DNA of 37,295 nt from an uncultured Flavobacteriales bacterium (GTDB lineage: Bacteria; Bacteroidota; Bacteroidia; Flavobacteriales; Crocinitomicaceae), in contig CAMLLB010000043.1 in the NCBI GenBank assembly GCA_946480815.1, forward strand, positions 1 to 37,295, in the 5' to 3' direction. This document shows, piece by piece, positions 7,105 through 15,078 of this stretch; position 1 is the stretch's first letter, and every line of letters begins with the position of its first letter. The position numbers and the translations under genes are program-made. The notes below the pieces were generated by a model. The model was not told the origin of the DNA and did no database searches. It was given only the letters and a program-made list of their open reading frames with translations.

Positions 7105-8271
7105 TTATAACAGTGCTTGCTCAATATCTTCCCAAATATCTTCCAGGTGTTCCAGACCAATGCTCAAACGTACCAATCCATCTGAAATCCCGACTGCTTC
7201 GCGTTCTTCGGGTTTCAATTTACTATGTGTTGTAGAAGCGGGGTGTGTTGCAATACTTCTGCTGTCGCCCAAATTCGGTGTTAAGGAAAACAAGTTCAAT
7301 TTGTCCAGGAATTTACGACCTGCCTCCAAACCTCCTTTGATCTGAAAGGTCACAATTCCACCTCCGTATTTCATTTGATCTTTCGCAATGGCTTGTTGCG
7401 GATGGGAATCAAGGAAAGGATATTTTACCCACGCTACCTGCCCGTTTGCTTCCAAACGCTTCGCGATTTCGTGTGCCTGTGAGCAGTGTTTTTCCATTCT
7501 CAAATGCAGTGTTTCCAATGATTTGGAAAGGATCCAGGCATTGAACGGTGATAACGCGGGTCCACTGTGGCGGGCAAATCCCTGAATTTGAGCAATGATT
7601 TCTTTTGTCGAAACGATCAATCCGCCCAATACTCTTCCTTGTCCGTCCATGTACTTTGTAGCCGAATGGATAACAATGTCTGCACCCAATTTCAAAGGCT
7701 GCTGCAGAACCGGAGTTGCAAAACAATTATCGACCACCAACAGGACGTTTTTCGCTTTACAAATTGTTGCCAATCTTTTGATGTCAATAATGTCTAATCC
7801 GGGATTGGAAGGAGTTTCAATGTATACGATTTTCGTTTCGGGCTTGATTGCCTGTTCATAACCATCATAATCGATTGAATCCACATAAGTAGTCGTAATT
7901 CCCCATTTCGGAAGGATATTTACAAACAACTGATGTGTTGAACCAAAAACGGATTTGGAAGAAACAATGTGATCTCCATTCTGAAGCAGGGCTGCGAACG
8001 TCGTGAAAACTGCCGCCATCCCGGTTGCAGTTGCCCAAGCCGCCTCTCCGGCCTCTAAACGAGCTGTTTTTTCTAATAACTCATCTACATTCGGATTGGA
8101 ATATCGGGAGTAAATATTTGCTTCGATCTCATCCGAAAAAGCTGCACGCATTTGCTCAGCATCATCAAACACATAACTGGATGTCAGGTACAAAGGCACA
8201 CTGTGTTCTGCTTCCTGCGAACGTTCGTTTTGAATACGGATAGCTAACGTTTCGTTTCTGTAATTACTCAT
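7105..8271 (-). CDS. metZ: O-succinylhomoserine (or O-acetylhomoserine) sulfhydrylase, PLP-dependent
   Basis: I choose the ATG at 8271 (388 residues), which overlaps the upstream stop by 4 bp; the frame is open further upstream but overlaps osmC. The protein matches the Cys/Met-metabolism PLP family. It has NIYSRYSNPN, SVFGSTHQLF, VDNCFATPVLQQPL and HSATKYMDGQGR, where the Lys binds PLP, and near the end THPASTTHSKL and GLVRLSIGLEHLEDI. The SATKYxDGQGR form and the VFGST motif fit MetZ better than cystathionine gamma-synthase. It would make homocysteine directly from acylated homoserine and sulfide. With MetX in the same operon, the natural donor may be O-acetylhomoserine. It is the last gene of the met operon. 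Confidence 0.9.
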   Translation of the reverse strand: MSNYRNETLAIRIQNERSQEAEHSVPLYLTSSYVFDDAEQMRAAFSDEIEANIYSRYSNPNVDELLEKTARLEAGEAAWATATGMAAVFTTFAALLQNGDHIVSSKSVFGSTHQLFVNILPKWGITTTYVDSIDYDGYEQAIKPETKIVYIETPSNPGLDIIDIKRLATICKAKNVLLVVDNCFATPVLQQPLKLGADIVIHSATKYMDGQGRVLGGLIVSTKEIIAQIQGFARHSGPALSPFNAWILSKSLETLHLRMEKHCSQAHEIAKRLEANGQVAWVKYPFLDSHPQQAIAKDQMKYGGGIVTFQIKGGLEAGRKFLDKLNLFSLTPNLGDSRSIATHPASTTHSKLKPEEREAVGISDGLVRLSIGLEHLEDIWEDIEQALL

Positions 8272-8681
8272 GATTGATGTCTTACTTCTGTTTGAATGTT
8301 TATTTGCGGGTTTAATGAGGCGGAAACCGAGCAATATTTCTCATGGCTCAATTTCACTGCTGCAAGTGCTTTTTCCAGGTCTACTTCCCTGTTAAAGGTG
8401 AACACCAAATGAATTGTTTCAAAAGCCGCAGGAACTGCATCTTTTCGGTTCGCATCAATCGTTACTTCATAAAAGGAAACGATCTGACGCTGCTTTTGCA
8501 GGATCAACAGTACATCTATCGACATGCAACCGGCTAACGAGCTCGCCAATACTTCCATTGGCCGCATTCCCCGGTTCTTTCCCCCGATTTTTTCCGTTGC
8601 ATCCATTTTTATCGAAATTCCTGCTTCATTCTTCACCTCCAGGACAAAAGGAGATTCCACTAATTTTAAATCCAATTTCAT
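8268..8681 (-). CDS. OsmC/Ohr-family thiol protein within the met operon
   Basis: The protein has 137 residues. Two conserved cysteines occur in the usual OsmC setting: ASSLAGCMSIDVLLILQKQ (about residues 47-65) and KYCSVSASL (about 115-123). These form the peroxidatic/resolving pair in OsmC and Ohr, which reduce organic hydroperoxides. The gene overlaps both hom (stop/start ATGA) and metZ (ATGA), so it is firmly part of the methionine operon. A role in protecting or handling thiol or sulfur intermediates is possible but inferred. It is closer to the YhfA-like OsmC branch than to Ohr by the RGMRPMEVLASSLAGC opening (judgement by eye). Confidence 0.88.
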   Translation of the reverse strand: MKLDLKLVESPFVLEVKNEAGISIKMDATEKIGGKNRGMRPMEVLASSLAGCMSIDVLLILQKQRQIVSFYEVTIDANRKDAVPAAFETIHLVFTFNREVDLEKALAAVKLSHEKYCSVSASLNPQINIQTEVRHQS

Positions 8682-9925
8682 GATACTTCTTCGATTAATG
8701 CTGTTGATTCCGAAACTGAAACTACGGATTTATTGTTCAATTCAACACTATCCGGGATAACCGCCAGGAAATACTCGGAGGCGTCGTTCCAATCCAATTT
8801 TTGGATTTCATTGTAGTTGATCAAGCCGATTTTATAACTGTGAGAAGGTCCAGAATACGTCTCCAGCGTTTCTGTAAAAGCAAGCTGATCCAATTTTTCC
8901 TGTGAAGTTGCACTCACATACACTTTCAGTGAATAGTCGTTTTCGAAAGTCAGTACTTCTTCCGTTTTCGATTTCTTGTACTCATAAGCATAATCAAATT
9001 GCAACGCTGAAATGTCCGAAAGTACGGCACTCGCTGTCGGGTGACTTCCGGCACCTTTTCCAAGGAATAATTGTTTATCGGAAAACAAAGCTTCCACTAC
9101 CACTGCATTGAATTCATTCTCTACATTGAATGCAAAGTGATTGTTCGGAATTAAATGCGGGGCAACAAAACCGATGACCTGGTTATTGATCCGTGTTCCG
9201 AAAGCCAGTAATTTGATCTTCAATCCTTTTTCACGCGCATAAGTTGCGTCCCAATCTTTCAATTGACGGATTCCGTAATTCCAAACCGCATCCTGTTTCG
9301 CTGTAAAGCCAAAAGCGTGCTTCAAAAGCAAAACCAGTTTGTATTTTGCATCAAAACCATCTACATCCGAAGTCGGGTCCAATTCTGCGAAACCAAGATC
9401 CTGTGCATTTTTAAGGGCTTCATCAAAGGATTCACCTTCACCGGTTTTTGTCAGAATATAGTTTGTTGTCCCATTGACAATTCCATTGATATTGGAGAGT
9501 GAATCGTTGTTGTAATATTCTTCCAGGTTTCGGATAATCGGAATGGATCCACCGACTGAAGCTTCGTATAAAAACGATACGTTATTTTCTTTCGCCAGGG
9601 AAACCAATTCGTCCAGGTAATAAGCAATTAGTTTTTTATTGGCCGAAACTACGTGTTTTCCTGATTTCAATGCTCTTGTTACAATGGCATAAGCCGCTTC
9701 GTAATCATTGATCAATTCCACTACGACATTGATTTCTTCGTCGTTCAGGATCCGGTCTGCGTCCGTACTGAAATAGCTTGCATCAATGATCCGTTTCTTA
9801 CTTAAATCCTTAATAACAATGTGCTTGATTGAAGCCTGAAGCAAAGTTGTTTTGTTCAATACTTCGTATAATCCTGTTCCGACACATCCGAAACCAAATA
9901 ATCCTATTGTGAGTTGTTTTTTCAT
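8678..9925 (-). CDS. hom: Homoserine dehydrogenase (monofunctional)
   Basis: The protein has 415 residues. GLFGFGCVGTGLYEVL at the N-terminus is the NAD(P)-binding Rossmann motif. INGIVNGTTNYILT (about 145-158) and GFAELDPTSDVDGFDAKYKLVLLLKHAFG (about 175-203) are the catalytic-domain signatures of homoserine dehydrogenase. It converts aspartate semialdehyde to homoserine. There is no aspartokinase domain. Its place between metX and osmC suggests an isoform serving methionine synthesis, with any threonine-branch enzyme encoded elsewhere (inference). The stop overlaps osmC by 4 bp, and the start follows the metX stop after 1 nt. Confidence 0.94.
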   Translation of the reverse strand: MKKQLTIGLFGFGCVGTGLYEVLNKTTLLQASIKHIVIKDLSKKRIIDASYFSTDADRILNDEEINVVVELINDYEAAYAIVTRALKSGKHVVSANKKLIAYYLDELVSLAKENNVSFLYEASVGGSIPIIRNLEEYYNNDSLSNINGIVNGTTNYILTKTGEGESFDEALKNAQDLGFAELDPTSDVDGFDAKYKLVLLLKHAFGFTAKQDAVWNYGIRQLKDWDATYAREKGLKIKLLAFGTRINNQVIGFVAPHLIPNNHFAFNVENEFNAVVVEALFSDKQLFLGKGAGSHPTASAVLSDISALQFDYAYEYKKSKTEEVLTFENDYSLKVYVSATSQEKLDQLAFTETLETYSGPSHSYKIGLINYNEIQKLDWNDASEYFLAVIPDSVELNNKSVVSVSESTALIEEVS

Positions 9926-9926
9926 C

Positions 9927-10982
9927 TTAGTTAATCTTTAAAAATTGTTTAATGTGGTTTGTTAAGGTTTCCGTTTCTACCAGGAACCCGTCGTGACCGA
10001 AATCGGATTGCAAACGAACGAGTTTGGCCTGCGGTAAGCTTTTTGCGATTTCTTCCTGCTCTGTAATCGGGAATAACAGGTCCGAATCGATCCCGATCAC
10101 CAAAGCAGGCATGCGACATCGCTCCAATACGTCTTCGCCCCGATCCCTGAATACATTGTGTGAATCCATTGCTTTTGATAAAATCCAATAACTGAAAGCA
10201 TTGAACCGTTTTGCCAATTTTTCTCCCTGGTAATTTTGATACGAACTCGCTTTAAACTCATCGAAGCCCGAATTGTCTTTTTCGCTTTGAGTAATCCTGT
10301 AACCTTCATAGGTCCGGTAACTCAGCATTCCAATTGCACGTGCCGCTTTCAACCCTGCTTCACCCCCATTTTCCAGTTTCGCATAGAATGTAGGATCAGC
10401 CTGAATTGCCATACGCTGAGCCTCATTAAAAGCAATTCCGAACGGTGAATGTTTCAGGTTGGTAGCTATCGGAATGATGTGATCAATTTTATCCGGGATC
10501 AATAAAGACCATTCCAGTAATTGCTGACCGCCTAAAGAAGCCCCGATCAAAACATGGATGCGCTCTATCTTTAATTCTTTTCGAACCAATTCCAATCCTC
10601 TTGCCATATCCCGAATGGTCAGAACAGGAAACGAATCGAATTTTTCTTCCGGCGAAAGTTCTTCACTCAAAGGACCGGTTGATCCGTAAGCACTTCCGGG
10701 AACATTGACAGCAACGATGAAATAATTCTCAGGATCGAAACATTTTCCTTCTCCGAACAGATCACCCCACCATTCCTGTACCCGGTGATTTCCGGTAAGT
10801 GCATGACAAACCCAGATCACGTTTGATTGATCTTCGTTTAATGTTCCCCAGGTTTGGTAAGCCAGGGAAAGACCGGACAATTTTTTTCCCGATTCCAGGA
10901 AGAACTCGGAGCCGAAAGAATATACCTGTTGTAATGGTTGTAAAACCTGCCCGCTTTCGCGAACTGAATAATTTGTTGACAT
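9927..10982 (-). CDS. metX: Homoserine O-acyltransferase (probably acetyltransferase)
   Basis: The protein has 351 residues and an alpha/beta-hydrolase fold. IGASLGGQQLLEWS carries the nucleophilic Ser of the MetX GxSxGG elbow. VIGIDSDLLFPITEQ carries the catalytic Asp, and FGHDGFLVE near the C-terminus the catalytic His. VCHALTGNHRV forms the oxyanion side. It activates homoserine with acetyl-CoA (succinyl-CoA in some members; the choice cannot be fixed by eye). It is the first gene of metX-hom-osmC-metZ. The leader contains a SAM riboswitch and a poly-Cys leader ORF. No Shine-Dalgarno sequence is evident; the bases 6-15 nt before the ATG can pair with the leader ORF. Confidence 0.94.
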   Translation of the reverse strand: MSTNYSVRESGQVLQPLQQVYSFGSEFFLESGKKLSGLSLAYQTWGTLNEDQSNVIWVCHALTGNHRVQEWWGDLFGEGKCFDPENYFIVAVNVPGSAYGSTGPLSEELSPEEKFDSFPVLTIRDMARGLELVRKELKIERIHVLIGASLGGQQLLEWSLLIPDKIDHIIPIATNLKHSPFGIAFNEAQRMAIQADPTFYAKLENGGEAGLKAARAIGMLSYRTYEGYRITQSEKDNSGFDEFKASSYQNYQGEKLAKRFNAFSYWILSKAMDSHNVFRDRGEDVLERCRMPALVIGIDSDLLFPITEQEEIAKSLPQAKLVRLQSDFGHDGFLVETETLTNHIKQFLKIN

Positions 10983-10987
10983 GAAAA

Positions 10988-11046
10988 AACGTGTTGTAAA
11001 TGAAAAATAGAATTGACTGAAGAATTAACAACAGCAACAACACATT
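10988..11046 (-). promoter_or_regulatory. Candidate translational attenuator stem upstream of metX
   Basis: On the minus strand, AATGTGTTGT (11046-11037) covers the leader ATG and first Cys codons. It can pair over 10 bp with ACAACACGTT (10997-10988), with one G-U wobble. The second strand sits 6-15 nt before the metX ATG, where it would block ribosome binding. Later Cys codons (TGTTGT, 11033-11028) can also pair with ACAACA over 6 bp. A ribosome stalled on or translating the Cys codons would open the stem. The pairing is visible in the sequence; the mechanism is inference. Confidence 0.5.
11025..11045 (-). CDS. Poly-cysteine leader peptide MCCCCC upstream of metX
   Basis: A six-codon ORF reads Met, then TGT TGT TGC TGT TGT, then TAA. 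It lies on the transcript between the GC-rich leader hairpin and metX, 42 nt before the metX ATG. Five consecutive Cys codons in a leader of a sulfur-assimilation operon strongly suggest cysteine-dependent translational attenuation. Short poly-Cys ORFs are known as cysteine-responsive attenuators in mycobacteria; I am not aware of a described case in Bacteroidota in tandem with a SAM riboswitch. There is no clear Shine-Dalgarno sequence (preceded by CTGTCAATTA). It is too short for normal gene finders. Confidence 0.65.
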   Translation of the reverse strand: MCCCCC

Positions 11047-11059
11047 AATTGACAGGAAG

Positions 11060-11092
11060 AAAAATTAAAAGAGATTATCTGCCGCGGCAGAT
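11060..11092 (-). terminator. Candidate riboswitch-linked terminator hairpin
   Basis: The 16-bp perfect palindrome ATCTGCCGCGGCAGAT (11077-11092) is followed on the minus strand by a T-rich stretch (AATCTCTTTTAATTTTTC). It lies between the SAM aptamer and the leader ORF, where a transcription terminator of the expression platform would be expected. No clear antiterminator partner was identified by eye, so it could also be a simple intergenic palindrome. Confidence 0.5.
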
Positions 11093-11136
11093 GAAGATTA
11101 GAAATGTAACTGTTTGCTCTTTTCATAACACACTAT

Positions 11137-11271
11137 TTTATATTCGTCCGATACACTTTGTATCAAACTCGGAAGTTGGCACCGGTTTTCCAATCCTGAC
11201 AGTAATCGTCATGACTTAAAGTTGGTTGCCAGAGGGTCAAAAAGTCCGTCTCTCGCCTCTTCTGTATAAAC
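11137..11271 (-). promoter_or_regulatory. SAM riboswitch (SAM-I type) controlling the met operon
   Basis: The minus strand shows the SAM-I layout. P1 5' strand (TTTATA near 11270) pairs with TATAAA near 11140. The P2 region AGAGGCGAGAGACGGAC...GACCCTCT is followed by the conserved GGCAACC. A P3 hairpin ends in GGTGCCAACTTCC. P4 is GTTTGATAC/GTATCGGAC with a 5-nt loop. AGAGGCGAGAGA and GGCAACC...GGTGCCAA are the hallmark SAM-I core pieces. High SAM should switch off metX-hom-osmC-metZ. It could belong to a SAM-I/IV variant; a covariance search would settle this. Confidence 0.9.
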
Positions 11272-11390
11272 TACTTGTATTCTCGCTTAGAATTACGGCA
11301 CAAAGATTCTCAAAATAATTTGACAAATCAAAATAATTGAGCAACATTTTTGATTTTGATAATTAAGTGGCATTTTTTCAAAATTTTTGT

Positions 11391-11398
11391 TAAATTTA
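11391..11398 (+). promoter_or_regulatory. -7-like box placed for a leaderless start of the SpoIIE gene
   Basis: TAAATTTA differs from TAnnTTTG only in the last base and lies 5 nt before the GTG start at 11404. Transcription would then begin about at the start codon. An overlapping TAGTTTTG (11397-11404) lies too close to be used with this start. Confidence 0.35.
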
Positions 11399-11403
11399 GT
11401 TTT

Positions 11404-13512
11404 GTGAAACATATCCTCCTAGTTATACTATGTTTGAGTCCTGTTTTTTTATGGTCTCAACTTTCTGTCTCCGCTACTTTCAATCAATTCAAAAATTGTG
11501 AATCAAGCGATTGTGATTTAAGACTTGTAAAGGCCGTTGATTCCGAGATCAGGAAGAACAAAGAAAAAAAGTTTGAATGGCTGGCCTGGGAAGTTGGGGT
11601 CCTGGATTCAATTGGTTCCGATGCAAGAGATTCAATCCTTCAACTGATTCCGCTCAAACAAGCTCCGGATTTAAAATACGGTTCTTCCGTATACCTTGCC
11701 TTGGGTAAGCAAAAAGCTGATTCCAGTCAATTTAACGACGCAATTGTTTTGTTTTATAAGGGACTCAAACTATCCCAGAAAAACGGATTACCTTTCACTG
11801 AGGCAACGATTCAACGGCAGATTGCACTGAGCTATTTAAAATTGGACGAATATAAAAAGGCTGAAAGTCATTTGTTGAGTTCCCTGAAAATTGCAAAAGA
11901 ATTAAACGATCCTTTGTTACAGGCAAACGCATTCATTAGTCTTGGCAACGCGGTAAAAGAGCAAAAAAGATATCCTGAAGCCATACGCTACTACAACAAA
12001 AGTCTGAACATCGCAAAAGATCTGAATAACAAACGCTTAATCGCCGGGAATTACAATAACCTGGGAAATGTGATGCGCCGTACAAAAAAATACAACAAAG
12101 CATTAAACTACTTTTTCAAAGCGCTGGAAATGAATAAGGCCAGTAATAATAAGGAATGGATCTCATTCAATTACAACAATATCGGTCAAACGTATGAAGA
12201 TCTTTCCAACTATCCTGAAGCAATTACTTATTTCAAAAAATCATGTGAATTAAAACAAGAAATAGGCGACTCATTAAATTTGATTTCCAGCTATTTAGGT
12301 CTCGCAGGTGCTTATGCAAAAAATGGTTCCTATAAAGATGCTTTTGAATACATGGAAAAGCACAATTCATTGAAGGACACCATGAATTTACATGAGCAGG
12401 TAAGGGTCCTGGAGGAATTGGAAACAAAATATGAAACCGAGAAAAAAGAAGCACAAATAAAGAACCTTCAAATCCAGGGGGAATTGCAAGAGGAGCGGGA
12501 ACAGCGCTTAAATGACGAAGCTGAAAAAAACAGGAATTACGTAATTCTGGCGGTAGTATTGGTACTATTCTTAAGTGGTGGAATTATTATACTCATCCGA
12601 TCAAACAGGCAAAAGCAGCATTCAAACAAATTACTCAATTCAAAAAATTCCGAAATTGAACAATCTCATTTTGCTTTGTCAGAAGCGATGGATAAACTTC
12701 AGGTTAAAAACAAAGAAGTCTTGGATTCCATTAACTATGCGAATTATATCCAACAGGCTTCTTTACCCAGTTTAAGCCAATTGGAAAATCCATATGTGGA
12801 TATTGAATTGTTTTTCTCTCCGAAAGACATTGTCAGCGGTGATTTCTATTTCTTATTTCCACGAAAAGATGCACTCATTTTTGGGATCGGGGATTGCACG
12901 GGCCATGGTGTTCCGGGTGCAATGGTTTCATTGATAGGAATGAACGGGCTGGAAAAAGTTACGAAGGAAAATACAGGTATGGATGCGGCTTTAATGGTAG
13001 AAGACGTCAACCAGTTTTTATTAAAAAGCCTTCATCGCGGAAGCAGTACCATAAACGATGGAATGGATTTGAGTTTTTGCATTTTTGAACCGCATACCAA
13101 AACACTCCATTTTACAGGAGCAAATCACAACGCATTGATCATCCGTAAGAAATCAGTCAACGACCAACGGGAATTTCCGATCAAGTATGAAAATGATACT
13201 ACTGAGATCGGAGTTATTAACGGAACCCGAAGACCTGTGGGCAGATCATTTGTGAATATTCCTTTTGAAAACAAGCAATTCAATTGCATCTCCGGAGATC
13301 GTATCGTGTTATTTTCTGATGGTTATTCGGACCAAATCGGTGGAGAAATCCAGAAAAAGATGAAACGCGCAAATATGATGAACTTACTTCTTGCCTCATC
13401 TACGGAGACTCTCAGTAATCAGATCAACTACATGCGTGATGCTTTTCAAAGATGGAAAATGAACATTGAGCAAGTGGATGACGTTTGCGTCATGATCATC
13501 GAAATCAAATAA
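11404..13512 (+). CDS. TPR-repeat membrane protein with SpoIIE/PP2C phosphatase domain
   Basis: I choose the GTG at 11404 (702 residues) because it gives a clean signal peptide (KHILLVILCLSPVFLWSQ); the frame is open from 11350 with only TTG starts. TPR repeats fill about residues 100-330 (for example ALNYFFKALEMNKASNNKEWISFNYNNIGQTYEDL in two overlapping units). A coiled coil follows, then a membrane helix at about 378-400 (YVILAVVLVLFLSGGIIILI), a second coiled coil, and a SpoIIE domain from about 455. That domain has FSPKDIVSGDFYF, GIGDCTGHGVPGAM, LFSDGYSDQIGG and QVDDVCVMIIEI; these Asp residues bind metal. It probably dephosphorylates a Ser/Thr-phosphorylated regulator in response to a periplasmic signal. 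No partner anti-sigma factor is nearby. It ends 3 bp from the convergent sdaA. Confidence 0.9.
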   Translation: MKHILLVILCLSPVFLWSQLSVSATFNQFKNCESSDCDLRLVKAVDSEIRKNKEKKFEWLAWEVGVLDSIGSDARDSILQLIPLKQAPDLKYGSSVYLALGKQKADSSQFNDAIVLFYKGLKLSQKNGLPFTEATIQRQIALSYLKLDEYKKAESHLLSSLKIAKELNDPLLQANAFISLGNAVKEQKRYPEAIRYYNKSLNIAKDLNNKRLIAGNYNNLGNVMRRTKKYNKALNYFFKALEMNKASNNKEWISFNYNNIGQTYEDLSNYPEAITYFKKSCELKQEIGDSLNLISSYLGLAGAYAKNGSYKDAFEYMEKHNSLKDTMNLHEQVRVLEELETKYETEKKEAQIKNLQIQGELQEEREQRLNDEAEKNRNYVILAVVLVLFLSGGIIILIRSNRQKQHSNKLLNSKNSEIEQSHFALSEAMDKLQVKNKEVLDSINYANYIQQASLPSLSQLENPYVDIELFFSPKDIVSGDFYFLFPRKDALIFGIGDCTGHGVPGAMVSLIGMNGLEKVTKENTGMDAALMVEDVNQFLLKSLHRGSSTINDGMDLSFCIFEPHTKTLHFTGANHNALIIRKKSVNDQREFPIKYENDTTEIGVINGTRRPVGRSFVNIPFENKQFNCISGDRIVLFSDGYSDQIGGEIQKKMKRANMMNLLLASSTETLSNQINYMRDAFQRWKMNIEQVDDVCVMIIEIK

Positions 13513-13515
13513 TTG

Positions 13516-14940
13516 CTAACATTCGGAAATATTCACAGAGATATTAGTAGCCAACCCTCCGTCGGATGTCTCTTTGTATTTCTCATTCATATCCAGGGCT
13601 GTTTCCCACATGGTTTTGATCACTCCATCCAGCGAAACTTTGGCAGTATCCGGATTCCCCTGTAAAGCCAACTGACAAGCCGTAATGGCCTTTATTGCGC
13701 CCATGGTATTTCGTTCAATGCATGGAATCTGCACCAAGCCGCCGATCGGATCGCAGGTTAATCCCAAATGATGTTCCATGGCGATTTCTGCAGCCATCAT
13801 TGCCTGGTCAGGGTTTCCTCCCAAACATTCCGTTAAAGCTGCGGCAGCCATTGCTGAAGAAACACCAATTTCTGCCTGACATCCGCCCATTGCAGCGGAG
13901 ATTGTCGATCGTTTTTTAAAGATACTCCCGATTTCGGCAGCTACGGTCATGAAACGAATAATGTCTTTATCATCGGTTCCTCCTGCGAAACAAACATAAT
14001 ACATTAAAACCGCCGGAATTACTCCGGAAGCTCCGTTTGTCGGTGCTGTAACCACTCTTCCAAAAGCAGCATTTTCTTCATTTACAGAAAGTGCAAAACA
14101 ACTTACCCAATTCAGGGTATTTTGAAAGATATTACTGGTTGCCTGAATTTGCCTGATAAAATCTTTGGAGTCTTTGCAAGCAATTCCATTCAATAAACGC
14201 CTGCTCATTTCGTAAGCTCTTCGTTTTACGTTCAATCCTCCGGGAAGAATTCCCTGGGTATTTACACCTCTGTAAACGCATTCGCGCATCACATTCCAAA
14301 TCTCCAAACATCCCGCAAATGTTTCTTCCTGACTTCTCCAGGTCAATTCATTTCGCAACACGATTTCAGAAATTCCCACACCCTGTTCCTCACAATACCT
14401 TTTCAGATCTGCAGCAGTTTCAATTGGAAAAGGCAAACGAACGGTATTCGTCGAAGTAAATTCTTCCTCACCTTCTTTCACTACAAATCCACCACCAACA
14501 GAATAATAGGTGTGTGATTCCTGAGAACCATCCATCATGAACACGGTCAATGTCAATGCATTCGGATGGCCGGGTAATGATTTGTCAAAATGAAAGATCA
14601 GATCAGTTTCAGGATCGAAAGTAATGACATGTTCTCCACAAATTTCGAGTGTTTTTGTTTGGTGGATCCTTTCAAATTTCGGATCGATTGTATTCACAAC
14701 AATTGTCACCGGATCTTCCCCCATCAATCCTAAAAGAACAGCGATGTCCGTTCCGTGTCCTTTGCCGGTTTTAGCCAAAGAACCATACAAATCTACATGA
14801 ATCCGTTTAATCTCTTTGATTCCGGGATTCGTCTTATACAAATTGATGAATTGCTGTGCTGCTCTCCAGGGTCCCATGGTATGAGAACTCGAAGGACCTA
14901 CTCCGATTTTGAAAATATCAAAAACACTAATTTGTTCCAT
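13516..14940 (-). CDS. sdaA: L-serine ammonia-lyase (L-serine dehydratase), iron-sulfur type
   Basis: The protein has 474 residues, the single-chain form with beta domain ([27 protein letters not shown]) and alpha domain fused. Three cysteines at GGCQAEIG (about residue 351), CDPIGG (about 395) and VQIPCIERN (about 406) match the [4Fe-4S] ligands of SdaA enzymes. It converts L-serine to pyruvate and ammonia. It is convergent with the SpoIIE gene, with a 3-bp gap and no room for a classical terminator. A TAAATTTA box lies 4 nt before the ATG, suggesting a leaderless message. Confidence 0.95.
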   Translation of the reverse strand: MEQISVFDIFKIGVGPSSSHTMGPWRAAQQFINLYKTNPGIKEIKRIHVDLYGSLAKTGKGHGTDIAVLLGLMGEDPVTIVVNTIDPKFERIHQTKTLEICGEHVITFDPETDLIFHFDKSLPGHPNALTLTVFMMDGSQESHTYYSVGGGFVVKEGEEEFTSTNTVRLPFPIETAADLKRYCEEQGVGISEIVLRNELTWRSQEETFAGCLEIWNVMRECVYRGVNTQGILPGGLNVKRRAYEMSRRLLNGIACKDSKDFIRQIQATSNIFQNTLNWVSCFALSVNEENAAFGRVVTAPTNGASGVIPAVLMYYVCFAGGTDDKDIIRFMTVAAEIGSIFKKRSTISAAMGGCQAEIGVSSAMAAAALTECLGGNPDQAMMAAEIAMEHHLGLTCDPIGGLVQIPCIERNTMGAIKAITACQLALQGNPDTAKVSLDGVIKTMWETALDMNEKYKETSDGGLATNISVNISEC

Positions 14941-14944
14941 TGGG

Positions 14945-14952
14945 TAAATTTA
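14945..14952 (-). promoter_or_regulatory. -7-like box at a probable leaderless sdaA start
   Basis: TAAATTTA lies 4 nt upstream of the sdaA ATG, placing the expected transcription start at or next to the start codon. It differs from TAnnTTTG in one base. Confidence 0.35.
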
Positions 14953-15078
14953 CTGAAGCAAGGTTACGTAAAGAAATTACTTTACCTGCTTTTACAAAGG
15001 TAAGTTTTCATCAGGGAATTGTTAAGAATTCCCTTTTAAATCAAAGGAAATAAAACGTTGTTGTTTGATTTTTTAGAA

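Noticed and set aside
7409..7726. 105-residue Cys/Gly-rich open frame
   Set aside because: It is a shadow of metZ in another frame of the same strand; metZ is well supported.
10762..11043. 93-residue open frame starting MLLLLLILQSILFF
   Set aside because: It begins at a GTG one frame off the poly-Cys ORF and overlaps metX out of frame. The Leu run is only the frame-shifted reading of the Cys codons.
11311..11317. TATTTTG on the minus strand as the met operon promoter
   Set aside because: It is one base short of TAnnTTTG and has no TTG at proper spacing; the promoter must lie near here, but this box is not convincing.
14968..15033. GTAAAG/CTTTAC and GGGAATT/AATTCCC hairpins between sdaA and yaaA
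   Set aside because: The stems are short and the minus-strand side needed for yaaA termination lacks a T-run; they are too weak to call terminators.
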